Origin: Hyphomicrobiales bacterium
GTDB taxonomy: Bacteria > Pseudomonadota > Alphaproteobacteria > Rhizobiales > Aestuariivirgaceae
Direction of reading: 5' to 3'
NCBI GenBank assembly: GCA_016185245.1
Contig: JACPNZ010000036.1
Span: 1 to 64,000 of the forward strand
Length of the DNA stretch: 64,000 nt
In this document: piece after piece, positions 16,911 through 26,372 of the stretch
How the letters are laid out: each line of letters starts with the position of its first letter
How positions within the stretch are numbered: position 1 is the first letter of the stretch
The notes under the pieces: generated by a model
The model's database searches: none
The model's input: only the letters and a program-made list of their open reading frames with translations
Told to the model about the DNA's origin: nothing
Position numbers and translations under genes: made by a program

Positions 16911-17665
16911 CGGAAGCGGCCCTGTACTGCGCCGGTCTGGTGCGCCTCGCCGACCGGGATCGCTACCTCGCCAGTCTCTTTGCCCCCAACGACAGGCGTA
17001 CCGCACTTCTCGCCCTCTATGCCTTCCATGCCGAGATCGCTCGGGTACGCCAACAGGTGAGCGAGCCGCACATCGGCGAAATCCGCCTGCAATGGTGGCG
17101 CGATACGATCGAGGCGATCTATGGCGGCGAGAACGTCGCCCATCCGGCGGCCGAGGAACTGGCCCGCGCCATAGCCATGGCGCAGCTTCCCAAGGCCCCG
17201 CTCATCGCCCTGATCGATGCCTCGGCCTTCGATCTCTATGACGATCCAATGCCCGATATGGCGGCGCTTGAGGGTTATCTCGGCGAAACCTCTTCGGCAT
17301 TGATCCAGATGGCGGCGCTGGTGCTGGCGGGACCGGCGGCGCGGCATTGCGCAACCGCCGCCGGGCTTGCCGGAGTTGCATCGGGGATTGCCAACCTGCT
17401 GCGTGCCGGGCGCGGCCGGACTCATTTGCCGAAATCCATGGATGTTGCGGCGGCGATAGAACATGGACGAAGGCGGCTCGCCGAGGCACGGGCACTGCCG
17501 ATTCCACACGAAGTGCTGCCCGCCTTTCTCCCGGCTGGCCTTGCCGATCTGACCTTCGATCGCGCCGCCAGGCTTGGCGAGAGGGCCCGCCGCCAGCCCA
17601 TCGCCATTTCACCATTGCGCCGCCAGCTGCGGCTGTGGTGGATGGCGCGCCGCGACAGATTCTGA
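16907..17665 (+). CDS. squalene/phytoene synthase-like protein, NDUFAF6 homologue
   Basis: The 252-residue protein belongs to the trans-isoprenyl diphosphate synthase (squalene/phytoene synthase) family. Visible are LFAPNDRRTALLALYAFHAEIARV, LQWWRDTIEAIYGG and a second half with IDASAFDLYDDPMP and GETSSALIQM. The Asp-rich DxxxD substrate motifs are only partly present. With its position after the NDUFAF3 homologue this argues for the NDUFAF6-type complex I assembly role rather than terpene synthesis. The start is an ATG overlapping the previous stop (ATGA). Confidence 0.8.
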   Translation: MTEAALYCAGLVRLADRDRYLASLFAPNDRRTALLALYAFHAEIARVRQQVSEPHIGEIRLQWWRDTIEAIYGGENVAHPAAEELARAIAMAQLPKAPLIALIDASAFDLYDDPMPDMAALEGYLGETSSALIQMAALVLAGPAARHCATAAGLAGVASGIANLLRAGRGRTHLPKSMDVAAAIEHGRRRLAEARALPIPHEVLPAFLPAGLADLTFDRAARLGERARRQPIAISPLRRQLRLWWMARRDRF

Positions 17666-17666
17666 G

Positions 17667-19073
17667 CTATTCCGCGGCAAGCGCTGCGGGTCCGCCGAAC
17701 CAGTGTTCGAAATCGGCGATCGCCCGTGCGGTGTAGGCGCGCTTGCGGGCCACTGCCTTTTCCGAATGGTTGAGGCGCTTGCCCTTGATCTTCCTGGGTG
17801 CCGCGACCGGCGGGAACAGGCCGAAATTGACGTTCATCGGCTGGAACGAGGACCCGCGATGGTCGGTCGTCTCGATATGGCCGCCGGTGATGTGGTTGAG
17901 CAGCGCCCCATGGGCCGTGGTGACGGGCGGCGGAACGAAGATTTCGCCGGTGCGCTCGGCCGCCGCCATGCGCCCCGCCAAGAGCCCCATGGCGGCACTC
18001 TCCACATAGCCTTCAACCCCGGTGATCTGGCCGGCAAAGCGCAGGCGCGGATCGGCCCTGAGCCTCAGGCGCTCGTCCAGTACCTTCGGGCTGTTCAGGA
18101 AGGTATTGCGATGCAGCCCACCGAGCCTGGCGAACTCGGCCTTTTCGAGGCCGGGGATCGAACGGAAAATTCGCACCTGCTCGGCATATTTTAGCTTGGT
18201 CTGGAAGCCCACCATGTTGAAGAGCGTTGCCAGCTTGTTGTCCTGGCGCAGTTGCACCACCGCATAGGGCTTGTCGCCGGGGCGATGGGCATTGGTGAGG
18301 CCGCGCGGCTTCATCGGACCGTGGCGCAGGGTCTCGGGCCCGCGCTCGGCCATCACCTCGATCGGCAGGCAGCCGTCGAAATAGGGCGTCGATTTCTCCC
18401 ACTCCTTGAAATCGGTCTTGGCGCCATCGATCAGGGCACGGACGAAATCCTCGTATTGCTCACGCGACATGGGGCAGTTGATGTAATCCTTGCCGGTGCC
18501 GCCGGGGCCCTGCTTGTCGTAGCGCGACTGATACCACGCCACACCCATGTCGATCGACTCGCGATGGACGATTGGCGCGATGGCATCGAAGAAGGCGAGG
18601 TCGGCCTCGCCGGTCAACTCCCGCACCGCTTGCGCCAGCCCCGGCGAGGTCAAGGGGCCGGTGGCGACGATGACACTGTCCCACGAGGCCGGCGGCAGCC
18701 CCGCCACCTCGCCCCGCGCGATCTCGATCAGCGGATGGGCCTCGAGTGCCGCCGTCACCGCTTGCGAGAACCCGTCGCGGTCGACCGCAAGGGCGCCGCC
18801 GGCCGGAACCTTGTGGCGGTCGGCCATGGCCATGATCAGGGAAGAAGCCCGCCGCATCTCGGCATGCAGAAGCCCCACGGCATTCTGCTCGGCATCGTCG
18901 GAGCGGAAGGAGTTGGAACAGACGAGTTCGGCCAGCCCGGCGGTCTTGTGGGCTTCGGTAACAACTTCCGGCCGCATCTCGTGCAGCACCACGGCAACGC
19001 CCGCTTCCGCCGCCTGCCAGGCCGCTTCCGAACCCGCCATGCCGCCGCCGATGATATGGATGGGATCTGTCAT
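17667..19073 (-). CDS. trmFO: folate-dependent tRNA (m5U54) methyltransferase TrmFO
   Basis: TrmFO methylates U54 in the T-loop of tRNA using methylenetetrahydrofolate and FAD. The 468-residue product opens with [21 protein letters not shown] (FAD-binding GxGxxG). It contains [22 protein letters not shown], the VATGPLTSP motif and [25 protein letters not shown] near the end. The start was set at 19073, because the upstream ATG gives an unrelated tail. The gene converges with the squalene synthase-like gene (1 bp between stops). Confidence 0.94.
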   Translation of the reverse strand: MTDPIHIIGGGMAGSEAAWQAAEAGVAVVLHEMRPEVVTEAHKTAGLAELVCSNSFRSDDAEQNAVGLLHAEMRRASSLIMAMADRHKVPAGGALAVDRDGFSQAVTAALEAHPLIEIARGEVAGLPPASWDSVIVATGPLTSPGLAQAVRELTGEADLAFFDAIAPIVHRESIDMGVAWYQSRYDKQGPGGTGKDYINCPMSREQYEDFVRALIDGAKTDFKEWEKSTPYFDGCLPIEVMAERGPETLRHGPMKPRGLTNAHRPGDKPYAVVQLRQDNKLATLFNMVGFQTKLKYAEQVRIFRSIPGLEKAEFARLGGLHRNTFLNSPKVLDERLRLRADPRLRFAGQITGVEGYVESAAMGLLAGRMAAAERTGEIFVPPPVTTAHGALLNHITGGHIETTDHRGSSFQPMNVNFGLFPPVAAPRKIKGKRLNHSEKAVARKRAYTARAIADFEHWFGGPAALAAE

Positions 19074-19124
19074 GGCGCGGGGGTTAGCACGGGGCGGGAC
19101 AAGCCACAAATCGCAGGCTTGTTC

Positions 19125-19658
19125 CTATCCCGCCGCTTTCTTGCCACCGCCCTTGCCGTTCTTGCCGCCGCCCTGTTGTCGACCGGCGATCCTCGCTTCG
19201 CGCTTGAGCTGCTGTTCCTCGCGGATTTCGGAAATCCGGTCGCTCCACACCTTCTGCATGGCGATGAAAGTGAAGGCGCCGGACCAGCTGATGAGAGTGA
19301 GGCCGTTGAGCGCCTCGCCGGCGGCAATCAGCCTTGTCTCGCCCACCGGCAGAATGTCGCCATAGCCCACCGCCGTGAAGGTCACGGCGGAATAATAGAA
19401 ATAGGCAAATGTATCGAGGTTCTTTTCATCGGCGAATTGCCCGACATGAAACACCAGATCGGCGGCCATGTAGCCCAGTGCGTAGAAAGCGATTTCGACC
19501 ACATGCAGGCTGAGCAGCAGCATCACGATGAGAACCAGTCCCACCCGCGGGCGATCGACGAACCAGCGCATGTAGCGGCGCATGTACCACAGGCCTTCCA
19601 TGTGGATCATGACCGTTACCACGCACATGACCAGGACGATCAGCGTTGCGATCAGCAC
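19125..19658 (-). CDS. two-helix potassium channel-family membrane protein
   Basis: The protein has about four hydrophobic segments and a K+-channel pore. The P-loop reads FYYSAVTFTAVGYGDILP with the TxVGYGD selectivity filter, followed by a last helix (GLTLISWSGAFTFIAM) and a basic Gly/Lys-rich tail. The GTG at 19658 is preferred (177 residues) because GAGGAAGG lies at the right distance. The ATG at 19778 would add a non-hydrophobic tail overlapping the divergent kbl start. Ion selectivity is inferred from the filter only. Confidence 0.75.
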   Translation of the reverse strand: MLIATLIVLVMCVVTVMIHMEGLWYMRRYMRWFVDRPRVGLVLIVMLLLSLHVVEIAFYALGYMAADLVFHVGQFADEKNLDTFAYFYYSAVTFTAVGYGDILPVGETRLIAAGEALNGLTLISWSGAFTFIAMQKVWSDRISEIREEQQLKREARIAGRQQGGGKNGKGGGKKAAG

Positions 19659-19771
19659 GTAACCTTCCTCATGGCCTGCGGCAGGTCCCTCTCCCGGCAG
19701 CCGGCCGAACCAACGCACGGGCTTGCGCCGCCTTGTAGCAGGGTTCAAGAAGCCCGCAAGGAGGAACCGCC

Positions 19772-20956
19772 ATGCCACCCGTCCTCGCCGACATCGCCGC
19801 CGAACTCGATGCGATCAGGGCCCAGTCCCTATGGAAGACCGAACGCCCCATCCTGACGCCGCAGGAGCCGCACATCAGGGTGGCCGGCGGCCGCGAGGTC
19901 TTGAATTTCTGCGCCAACAACTATCTGGGGCTCGCCGACCACCCGGCGCTCATCACGGCGGCCAAGGAAGCACTCGACAGCCACGGCCTCGGCATGGCCT
20001 CGGTCAGATTCATTTGCGGCACCAGCGACCTGCATTTGGCGCTCGAAAGGCGCATTGCCGACTATCTGCATATGGAGGACTCGATCCTCTTCGCCGCCTG
20101 CTTCGACGCCAATGGCGGGGTGTTCGAGCCCCTGTTCGGCGAGCAAGATGCCATCGTCTCCGATGCCTTGAACCACGCCTCGATCATCGACGGCATAAGG
20201 CTTTCCAAGGCCAGGCGCTACCGCTTCGCCAACGGCGACATGGACGATCTCGAGAAGCAGCTGAAGGAGGCGAGGGGGACGGGTGCCCGCCGCGTCGTCA
20301 TCGTCAGCGACGGGGTGTTCTCGATGGATGGCTATTTCGCCAAGCTGGCCGACATCCGCCGGCTCGCCGATGCCCATGAGGCACTGATCCTGGTCGACGA
20401 TTGCCATGCCACCGGCTTCATCGGCGACAAGGGCAGGGGCACGCCGGCCCGGGCCGGTATTGCGGTCGATATCCTCACCGGCACGCTCGGCAAGGCGCTG
20501 GGCGGTTCGGCTGGCGGCTATATCGCGGCGGCCAGGCCCATCGTCGATCTGATGCGTCAGCGGGCGAGACCCTATCTCTTCTCCAACGCGCTCCCGCCGC
20601 CCATCGTTGCCGCGGCGATCAAGGCGATCGATCTGGCCGAAGAGGGCGACGATCTCCGCGCCCGCCTCGCCGATAACGCCAAGAGATTCCGCTCCGGCAT
20701 GGCCAAGGCCGGCTTCACGCTCCTTGCCGGCGAGCACCCGATCATTCCGGTGATGTTGGGCGAGGCTAAGCTCGCCCAGGACATGGCGTCGAGACTCTAT
20801 GAGCAGGGCATCTATGTGACCGGCTTCTTCTTCCCCGTGGTGCCCAAGGGCCAGGCCCGCATCCGCACCCAGATGTCGGCCGCCCACACGGCCTCCGACA
20901 TAGACGCAGCGATTGTCGCCTTCACGACCGTCGGCCGGGGCCTAGGGATCGTGTAG
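19772..20956 (+). CDS. kbl: glycine C-acetyltransferase (2-amino-3-ketobutyrate CoA ligase)
   Basis: Kbl cleaves 2-amino-3-ketobutyrate with CoA to glycine and acetyl-CoA, the second step of threonine breakdown. The 394-residue PLP enzyme shows [44 protein letters not shown] and [15 protein letters not shown], with the PLP-binding Lys in the last. AAGGAGG lies just upstream of the ATG. tdh lies 0.77 kb downstream, separated by decayed DNA, so the usual tight kbl-tdh pair has been split. Confidence 0.95.
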   Translation: MPPVLADIAAELDAIRAQSLWKTERPILTPQEPHIRVAGGREVLNFCANNYLGLADHPALITAAKEALDSHGLGMASVRFICGTSDLHLALERRIADYLHMEDSILFAACFDANGGVFEPLFGEQDAIVSDALNHASIIDGIRLSKARRYRFANGDMDDLEKQLKEARGTGARRVVIVSDGVFSMDGYFAKLADIRRLADAHEALILVDDCHATGFIGDKGRGTPARAGIAVDILTGTLGKALGGSAGGYIAAARPIVDLMRQRARPYLFSNALPPPIVAAAIKAIDLAEEGDDLRARLADNAKRFRSGMAKAGFTLLAGEHPIIPVMLGEAKLAQDMASRLYEQGIYVTGFFFPVVPKGQARIRTQMSAAHTASDIDAAIVAFTTVGRGLGIV

Positions 20957-20998
20957 GCTTGCCTCGACAGATTGGCTCAAGCCCGGAACCCTAGGGAG

Positions 20999-21193
20999 AT
21001 GAGCGAAGGGGAAAAGCCTGTGCCGGCTAGCCTGCTCTGGCAATCGCGCATTGCCGCCGTGACCGGTTCGGGCCTCGGTGTGCTGCCGGCGCTCATTGTG
21101 TGGCTGGCCTATCCGCAGGCCGGCACCTATGCCTCGATCCCGCTTCTTGTCTGCGGCAGCGTCTTCGTCATCGGCATTCGCGAGGCGACCTAG
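20999..21193 (+). CDS. small hypothetical membrane protein (or remnant)
   Basis: This 64-residue open frame has a basic N-terminus and two short hydrophobic stretches (GLGVLPALIVWLAY and ASIPLLVCGSVFVIGI). It stops immediately before the first homology to an FMN-dependent glutamate synthase. Full-length members of that family begin with similar membrane helices, so this may be the N-terminal remnant of that pseudogene. The Shine-Dalgarno is too close to the ATG for efficient translation. Confidence 0.35.
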   Translation: MSEGEKPVPASLLWQSRIAAVTGSGLGVLPALIVWLAYPQAGTYASIPLLVCGSVFVIGIREAT

Positions 21194-21531
21194 ACGCGCC
21201 ATCGTCTATCAGCGCGCCTCTCGACAAGCGGCCCTTCGGCACCCAGCTCGACGTCTACCAGACCCACTACGGGTGGATGCAGCACTCGATGATGCCGAAG
21301 TCTCCGGCCAGGGAAGCCTTCCGCGTGACGGTCGGCGGGCCGCAATGCAGAGAGCCCTATTCGGCCTCGATCTTCAATATTTCGGCAATGAGTTACGGTT
21401 CGCTCTCGGCCAATGCCATAAAGGCGTTGAACCGCGGCGCCAAGCTCGGCCATGGCGGGGTTCTGCCGGCGGCGCCTATCTCCAGCACGCCTGGTCGCTG
21501 GCCAGGAGCGATGGTTTTTCACCGGGGGCTT
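21192..21531 (+). pseudogene. fragment of FMN-binding glutamate synthase-family gene
   Basis: Translated across two frames, this stretch reads RAIVYQRAS and then LDKRPFGTQLDVYQTHYGWM, followed by FRVTVGGPQCREPYSASIFN and ISAMSYGSLSANAIKALNRG. This is the region just before the FMN-binding barrel of the GltB-like family. The frame changes near 21215, the sequence before RAIVYQRA is missing, and homology fades after about 21460. A palindromic repeat follows at 21576. It is a short, frameshifted relic of a normally 500-residue gene. Confidence 0.75.
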
Positions 21532-21575
21532 AATCCGGCTTCACAGCCCCGCGATATGGTGTATTTCTCCGCTTT

Positions 21576-21702
21576 ACCTCCCCCTTGCGGGGAGGTCGAA
21601 GTTTGCCCAGCAAACTTCGGATGGGGGTTTGGTTGCGGCGGAGGGACCCCCACCCGGCGCATTCCGCGCCGCTCGCAAGCTCGCCCCCGCAAGGGGGAAG
21701 GA
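21576..21702. repeat. palindromic intergenic element (RIME-like)
   Basis: The outer arms ACCTCCCCCTTGCGGGG (21576-21592) and CCCCCGCAAGGGGGAAGG (21684-21701) form a long imperfect inverted repeat. An internal perfect 10-bp hairpin, CGAAGTTTGC with GCAAACTTCG, spans 21597-21619. Such mosaic palindromes of about 100-150 bp are typical of rhizobial intergenic regions. It ends 20 bp before the tdh start. Confidence 0.8.
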
Positions 21703-21722
21703 GAATGTCATTGGAGGTTTTC

Positions 21723-22748
21723 ATGCGCGCACTGGTCAAGGCGGAGAAGGCCGAGGGTCTCACTCTTCGCGACGAGCCGGTCCCGAAGATCGGCCCCGAC
21801 GATATTCTGATCAAGGTCGCCAAGACCGGCATCTGCGGCACCGACCTGCACATCTGGAAATGGGACGAATGGTCCCGCAAGACAATTCCGGTTCCCATGG
21901 TGGTGGGCCATGAATTCGCCGGCCGGGTGGTCGAGGTCGGAAGCCATGTCAGGACCGTCAAGGTGGGTGACCGGGTGTCGGGCGAGGGCCATCTGATCGG
22001 CATGAAGAGCCGCATGGCACGGGCCGGCCACTTCCACCTCGATCCCGAAACCAAAGGCGTGGGCGTCAACGTCCCCGGCGCCTTCGCCGAATACCTGAAA
22101 ATCCCCGCCTTCAATGCCATCCATCTGCCGCCCGAGGTCGACGACGAGATCGGCGCCATCCTCGATCCCCTCGGCAATGCGGTGCACACGGCCCTGTCCT
22201 TCGACCTCGTCGGCGAGGACGTGCTGATTACAGGCGCCGGCCCCATCGGCATCATGGCCGCCGCCGTCTGCCGCCATGTCGGTGCGCGGCACGTGGTGGT
22301 AACGGACGTCAACGACTACCGCCTCGAGCTGTGCAACCAGGTGGCCGACGCGGTGACCGTCAATGTCTCAAAGGAAGACCTGCACGCCGTGATGGATCGC
22401 CTCCACATGCAGGAGGGCTTCGACATCGGCCTTGAAATGTCGGGTGCGCCCGCTGCCTTCGAGCAGATGACCAAACACCTGATCATGGGCGGCCGGATCG
22501 CCATGCTCGGCATTCCCACGGCCAAGATGCCGGTCGACTGGAACGCGATCATCTTCAAAGCCCTCACCATCAAGGGCATTTACGGCCGCGAGATGTTCGA
22601 GACCTGGTACAAGATGATCGCCATGCTGCAATCGGGCCTCGACGTGCGTAAAGTCATCACCCACCGCATGAAGGCCGCCGACTACGCGCAAGGGTTTGCC
22701 CTGATGAAGCAGGGCGCTTGCGGCAAGGTGGTACTGGACTGGAAGTGA
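21723..22748 (+). CDS. tdh: L-threonine 3-dehydrogenase
   Basis: This medium-chain dehydrogenase oxidises threonine to 2-amino-3-ketobutyrate, the Kbl substrate. The 341-residue product has [25 protein letters not shown] and the NAD-binding [12 protein letters not shown]. The ATG at 21723 follows GGAGG with 5-6 bp spacing and gives the family N-terminus. The catalytic zinc ligands are present. The usual four-cysteine structural zinc lobe is not: the segment after GEGHLIG has Met, Lys, Ser and finally HLD where family members usually show CGxCxxC and HLC. Confidence 0.92.
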   Translation: MRALVKAEKAEGLTLRDEPVPKIGPDDILIKVAKTGICGTDLHIWKWDEWSRKTIPVPMVVGHEFAGRVVEVGSHVRTVKVGDRVSGEGHLIGMKSRMARAGHFHLDPETKGVGVNVPGAFAEYLKIPAFNAIHLPPEVDDEIGAILDPLGNAVHTALSFDLVGEDVLITGAGPIGIMAAAVCRHVGARHVVVTDVNDYRLELCNQVADAVTVNVSKEDLHAVMDRLHMQEGFDIGLEMSGAPAAFEQMTKHLIMGGRIAMLGIPTAKMPVDWNAIIFKALTIKGIYGREMFETWYKMIAMLQSGLDVRKVITHRMKAADYAQGFALMKQGACGKVVLDWK

Positions 22749-22829
22749 GGGTGCGGAAAGCCGAACCTGAACTTGCGGGAAGAGCGGCGCTATGGTTCAA
22801 TCCGAGTCCGAACTGGCAGGATGTTAGTC

Positions 22830-23894
22830 ATGGCGCAGCCGGATCATCCCTATCGAAAGCAGGCCGACAAGGCGTTCTGGAAGCGGACCGTTCAGGACGT
22901 CTATCCCCTGGACATCGCCGATTGGTACACCAAGAAATTCGCGATCGGGCGCGCGCCTGTGGCAACGGCGGGAAGCTGTTTCGCGCAACACATCGGCCGC
23001 GAGCTGCGGGCAAAGGGGTTCAACTATGTCGATGTCGAACCGCCGCCTCCGCTGCTTCCCGAAGCGGCCCACCAGGAATTTGGCTACGGCATGTATTCCG
23101 CGCGCTATGGCAATATTTACACGCCGCGCCAGTTGCTCCAGCTTGCCCAGCGCGCCTTGGGCGAATTTACCCCCGTCGACCGGGCCTGGGCCAAGGACGG
23201 CGGCTATGTCGATCCGTTCCGTCCGGCCATCGAACCGAAGCCTCTGGCATCGATCGAGGAGGTCGAGATAAGCCGCAAGCATCACCTTGCGACGGTAGCT
23301 GGGATGTTCGAGAAGGCGGGCCTTTTTGTGTTCACCTTTGGCCTCACCGAGGCGTGGATTTCGGCGAGAGATGGCGCCGTCTTTCCGCTGGCGCCGGGTG
23401 TCGCGGGCGGCGAGTACCGTGCTGACGAGTGCAAGTTCGTGAACTTTACTTACAATGACGCGCTTGCCGACATGCAGAAGTTCATAAGAACCATGCGCGG
23501 CACCAATTCCAAGATGCGGTTCCTGCTGACTGTCAGTCCGGTGCCCTTGATGGCAACGGCGACGGCCAATCAGGTGGTCGTAGCAACGACCTATTCCAAA
23601 GCGGTGCTGCGGGCGGTTGCCGGCCGCCTTGCCGAAACCATGCCTTTCGTCGATTATTTCCCGTCCTTCGAGATCATTTCGTCGCCGGTGATGGGTGGCT
23701 ATTTTTACGGACCGGATAAGCGCGGCGTCTCAAGACATGGGGTCGAACATGTGATGCGCCAGTTCTTCCGGGAGCATGTGCCGCCGGCCCAGAAATTGCC
23801 GCAGGAAAAGCCGCTTGCCGCGGCACCCGACGACGATGAGGTTCAGTGTGAGGAAGAATTGTTGAGAATCTTCGGAGAGGACGCCGCCGGATGA
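22830..23894 (+). CDS. GSCFA-domain protein
   Basis: This 354-residue protein carries the family-defining TAGSCFAQHIGREL (residues 46-59) and later FVFTFGLTEAW, MRFLLTVSPVPLMAT and VDYFPSFEIISSP. GSCFA proteins are SGNH/GDSL-like and are often found in surface-glycan loci, but their reaction is not settled. There is no signal peptide. The ATG at 22830 is preferred over the upstream 22773. The next gene starts inside its stop (ATGA), so the two proteins are made together. Confidence 0.8.
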   Translation: MAQPDHPYRKQADKAFWKRTVQDVYPLDIADWYTKKFAIGRAPVATAGSCFAQHIGRELRAKGFNYVDVEPPPPLLPEAAHQEFGYGMYSARYGNIYTPRQLLQLAQRALGEFTPVDRAWAKDGGYVDPFRPAIEPKPLASIEEVEISRKHHLATVAGMFEKAGLFVFTFGLTEAWISARDGAVFPLAPGVAGGEYRADECKFVNFTYNDALADMQKFIRTMRGTNSKMRFLLTVSPVPLMATATANQVVVATTYSKAVLRAVAGRLAETMPFVDYFPSFEIISSPVMGGYFYGPDKRGVSRHGVEHVMRQFFREHVPPAQKLPQEKPLAAAPDDDEVQCEEELLRIFGEDAAG

Positions 23895-24613
23895 AAGTCG
23901 TCCTGTTCGGCGATTCGCACGTCGTTGTCCTGGCCGAGGGCCTGGCGCGGCTGCAAACCGAGGGTAGGTGGCCGCAATCGCTGGATGTCGGAATTCATGG
24001 CACTTCCGGCTTGCTGTTGCGCGGCGAGTTCTTCGCCGACCGCGGCGATCATGCCGAGCTCCTGCCGCTCGGACTGCAGCGTGGGTTGCCGAGGCTGCCG
24101 CTGGCAGACCAGTCGGAAGGCGGGGTCATCCACGGGCTCGGCGCCTTGTATCATTCCGCCGAGGTATGGCGACACCCACAATGGCAGCGATTTGCGCCCA
24201 TCGGCTGTGCCCGCGAGGAATGGCCGGTTTCCGACGCGTCGATCGGGAGGATGATGCAGCAAGACCAAAAGTGGATGTTTGCGCTGCTGGACATACTGAT
24301 AAGGACCGGAGCGAAGATCTTCGCGATCGAAACACCCCGCCCCTTCCGTCATCATCGTGCCTTGTCGCAAATGAGGACCGACGTGGCTTTAACCGTCGAT
24401 CGAATCTACCGGGCGGCCGTACGGGAGGAACTGCTGAGAAGGTCCGTGCCGACGCTGGAGGTCCCTGCCGAATGCGTCGATGCCGATGGCTTCATGCTTG
24501 ACAGCTACGCCAGCTCCCGCGAAGCTGACAACCATCATGCCAACGAGCAATTCGGCGGGCTGATGTTGGAACGGCTGCCCGACTTTCTGACAGCGCATTT
24601 TTCGCCAGACTGA
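23891..24613 (+). CDS. SGNH-like hydrolase of unknown substrate
   Basis: The 240-residue protein begins VVLFGDSH (Ser9 in GDSH, the SGNH block I) and has DNHH near the C-terminus (Asp213, His216), which fits block V. The middle blocks are weak. With the overlapping GSCFA gene it forms a two-protein unit that may modify or sense an acyl or glycan group. Assignment beyond the fold is inference. Confidence 0.6.
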   Translation: MKVVLFGDSHVVVLAEGLARLQTEGRWPQSLDVGIHGTSGLLLRGEFFADRGDHAELLPLGLQRGLPRLPLADQSEGGVIHGLGALYHSAEVWRHPQWQRFAPIGCAREEWPVSDASIGRMMQQDQKWMFALLDILIRTGAKIFAIETPRPFRHHRALSQMRTDVALTVDRIYRAAVREELLRRSVPTLEVPAECVDADGFMLDSYASSREADNHHANEQFGGLMLERLPDFLTAHFSPD

Positions 24614-24702
24614 ATGGGTGTTCGTCCGACCGACGAAACGCGAAATTGTTCGCAACCGGCGGGGAAGGCCGGCACGCGGGGTGGTGATAGAGTGGAGTTG
24701 AC

Positions 24703-25254
24703 TTGACCAACCTCTACCGCGAGGCCCTCGCCGAGCTCGCTGCGGTTTGCAAACACCTCGACGACCGGGCCGTTGATGACACCGTGCGCCTGATTGCCAA
24801 GGCGAACACCATCATCGTCCATGGCTGCGGGCGCGAGCGCCTGCAGGTGATGGGCTTTGCCATGCGGCTCCATCATCTCGGCCTTAAGGTGGCAATCGCG
24901 GGCGACATGACGGTGCCGCCCGCCGGTCCGGGCGATCTCTTTATCGCCACGGTGGGGCCGGGGGAATTGTCGACCGTGTCGGCGCTGCTCGCCATTGCCC
25001 GCGACGCCGGGGCCGAAACCCTCGCCATCACCGCCCAGCCCGAAGGCCGTTCGGTAAAGCTCGCCCGCCACGTGCTTACCATTCCGGCCCAGACCATGGC
25101 CAACGACCGGGGGCCGAAGACCTCGGTTCTGCCCATGGGCTCGGTGTTCGAAGGGGCGCTGTTCGTCGTCTTCGAGGTGATGGTGTTGAAGCTCCGCGAT
25201 CTGCTGGGCGTGACACCCGAAAAGATGCGCGCCGGCCACACCAATCTGGAATAA
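24703..25254 (+). CDS. SIS-domain sugar-phosphate isomerase (hexuloisomerase-like)
   Basis: The 183-residue single-SIS-domain protein has IIVHGCGRERLQVMGFAMRLHHLG, GDLFIATVGPGELSTVSALLAIARDAGAETLAIT and TSVLPMGSVFEGALFVVFEVM, the layout of 6-phospho-3-hexuloisomerase. It starts with TTG. No hexulose-phosphate synthase gene is nearby, so the substrate could be another ketose phosphate. It stands alone with 89 bp before it. Confidence 0.75.
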   Translation: MTNLYREALAELAAVCKHLDDRAVDDTVRLIAKANTIIVHGCGRERLQVMGFAMRLHHLGLKVAIAGDMTVPPAGPGDLFIATVGPGELSTVSALLAIARDAGAETLAITAQPEGRSVKLARHVLTIPAQTMANDRGPKTSVLPMGSVFEGALFVVFEVMVLKLRDLLGVTPEKMRAGHTNLE

Positions 25255-25330
25255 CCGCAGGCCATTGGCCGAAACGGGGGCCGTGGGCTATAGGTCTGTC
25301 ATCGTCTGACCGCTGACAGGGTTTTGCATT

Positions 25331-26371
25331 TTGCACGATTTTCTTTTTGGACTGGCGCGCTGGCTCGGCGTGGGCACCCTTCTCTTGGCCCTGGCGGCGG
25401 CAACACCCGCCGCAGCGGCAAGGGCCGCTCATCCGGCCAATGCTCGCCACAAGGCCCACCCGGCTGCCTCGCCGCTGCCGGTTCCCGGCGATGCCGCAGC
25501 CCTTGGCGGCTACAATCTGCTGATCGCCGACCGCGGCAACAACCGCCTGCTGGTGCTGACGCCCGACAAGCGGATCGTCTGGCAATACGACTTCCAGGGC
25601 CTGCCGCCGGGCAGCGGTGCCGATGACGCCTTCTTCGCCGATGGCGGCAAGACGGTGATTGTCAACCTCGAGCACTCGGCGGTCATTCAACTCATCGACT
25701 ACGCCACCAAGAAGGTTACCTGGCAATATGGCGAGATCGGCCGGCCGGGAAGTAAGAACGGCCGGCTCAATTACCCCGACGATGCCTACAAGTTGCCGAA
25801 CGGCAATGTCATGGTGGCCGACATCCGCAACTGCCGGATCGTCGAAATCGCCCCCGACAAGCGCATCGTCCGCCAGGCGGGGGTGACCGGGGTGTGCGGC
25901 TTCAAGCCGCCGTTGCTTGCTTCGCCCAACGGCGACACGCCGCTCGCCAACGGCCACGTGCTGGTTTCCACCATTACCGATCACATGCTGCGCGAGCTGG
26001 ACCAGAACTGGAAAGAGATATTCAAGCTCAAGCTGCCGCTCAAATATCCCTCCGACCCGCAGCTTACCAAGGCCGGTAACTTCCTCATTGCCGACTATTC
26101 GCGCCCCGGCCGCATCATCGAGGTGGCGCGCGACGGAACCTTGGTGTGGGACTACAAGGCCGAAGGCGAAGGCGGGCTCGCCCGGCCGTCGCTTGCCCTC
26201 GAATTGCCCAACGGCAATGTCATGGCCAACGACGACTTCAACCACCGCGTCATCGTGATCGACAAGGCGACCAAGAAGATTCTCTGGCAATATGGCTATA
26301 CTGGGAAGCCCGGCCGGGACCCCGGCTACCTGTCGATCCCCGACGGCCTCGACATCATCAAGGCCGACTGA
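25331..26371 (+). CDS. exported beta-propeller protein
   Basis: The 346-residue protein has a signal peptide (LLLALAAATPAAAA) and about six blades of an NHL/PQQ-like propeller. Blade motifs recur as YNLLIADRGNNRLLVL, YKLPNGNVMVADIRNCRIVEI and NFLIADYSRPGRIIEV, with W-Q/D-Y strands closing each blade. The start is a TTG. It is probably a periplasmic scaffold or binding protein; no catalytic residues are apparent. The next gene follows after 1 bp. Confidence 0.65.
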   Translation: MHDFLFGLARWLGVGTLLLALAAATPAAAARAAHPANARHKAHPAASPLPVPGDAAALGGYNLLIADRGNNRLLVLTPDKRIVWQYDFQGLPPGSGADDAFFADGGKTVIVNLEHSAVIQLIDYATKKVTWQYGEIGRPGSKNGRLNYPDDAYKLPNGNVMVADIRNCRIVEIAPDKRIVRQAGVTGVCGFKPPLLASPNGDTPLANGHVLVSTITDHMLRELDQNWKEIFKLKLPLKYPSDPQLTKAGNFLIADYSRPGRIIEVARDGTLVWDYKAEGEGGLARPSLALELPNGNVMANDDFNHRVIVIDKATKKILWQYGYTGKPGRDPGYLSIPDGLDIIKAD

Positions 26372-26372
26372 C

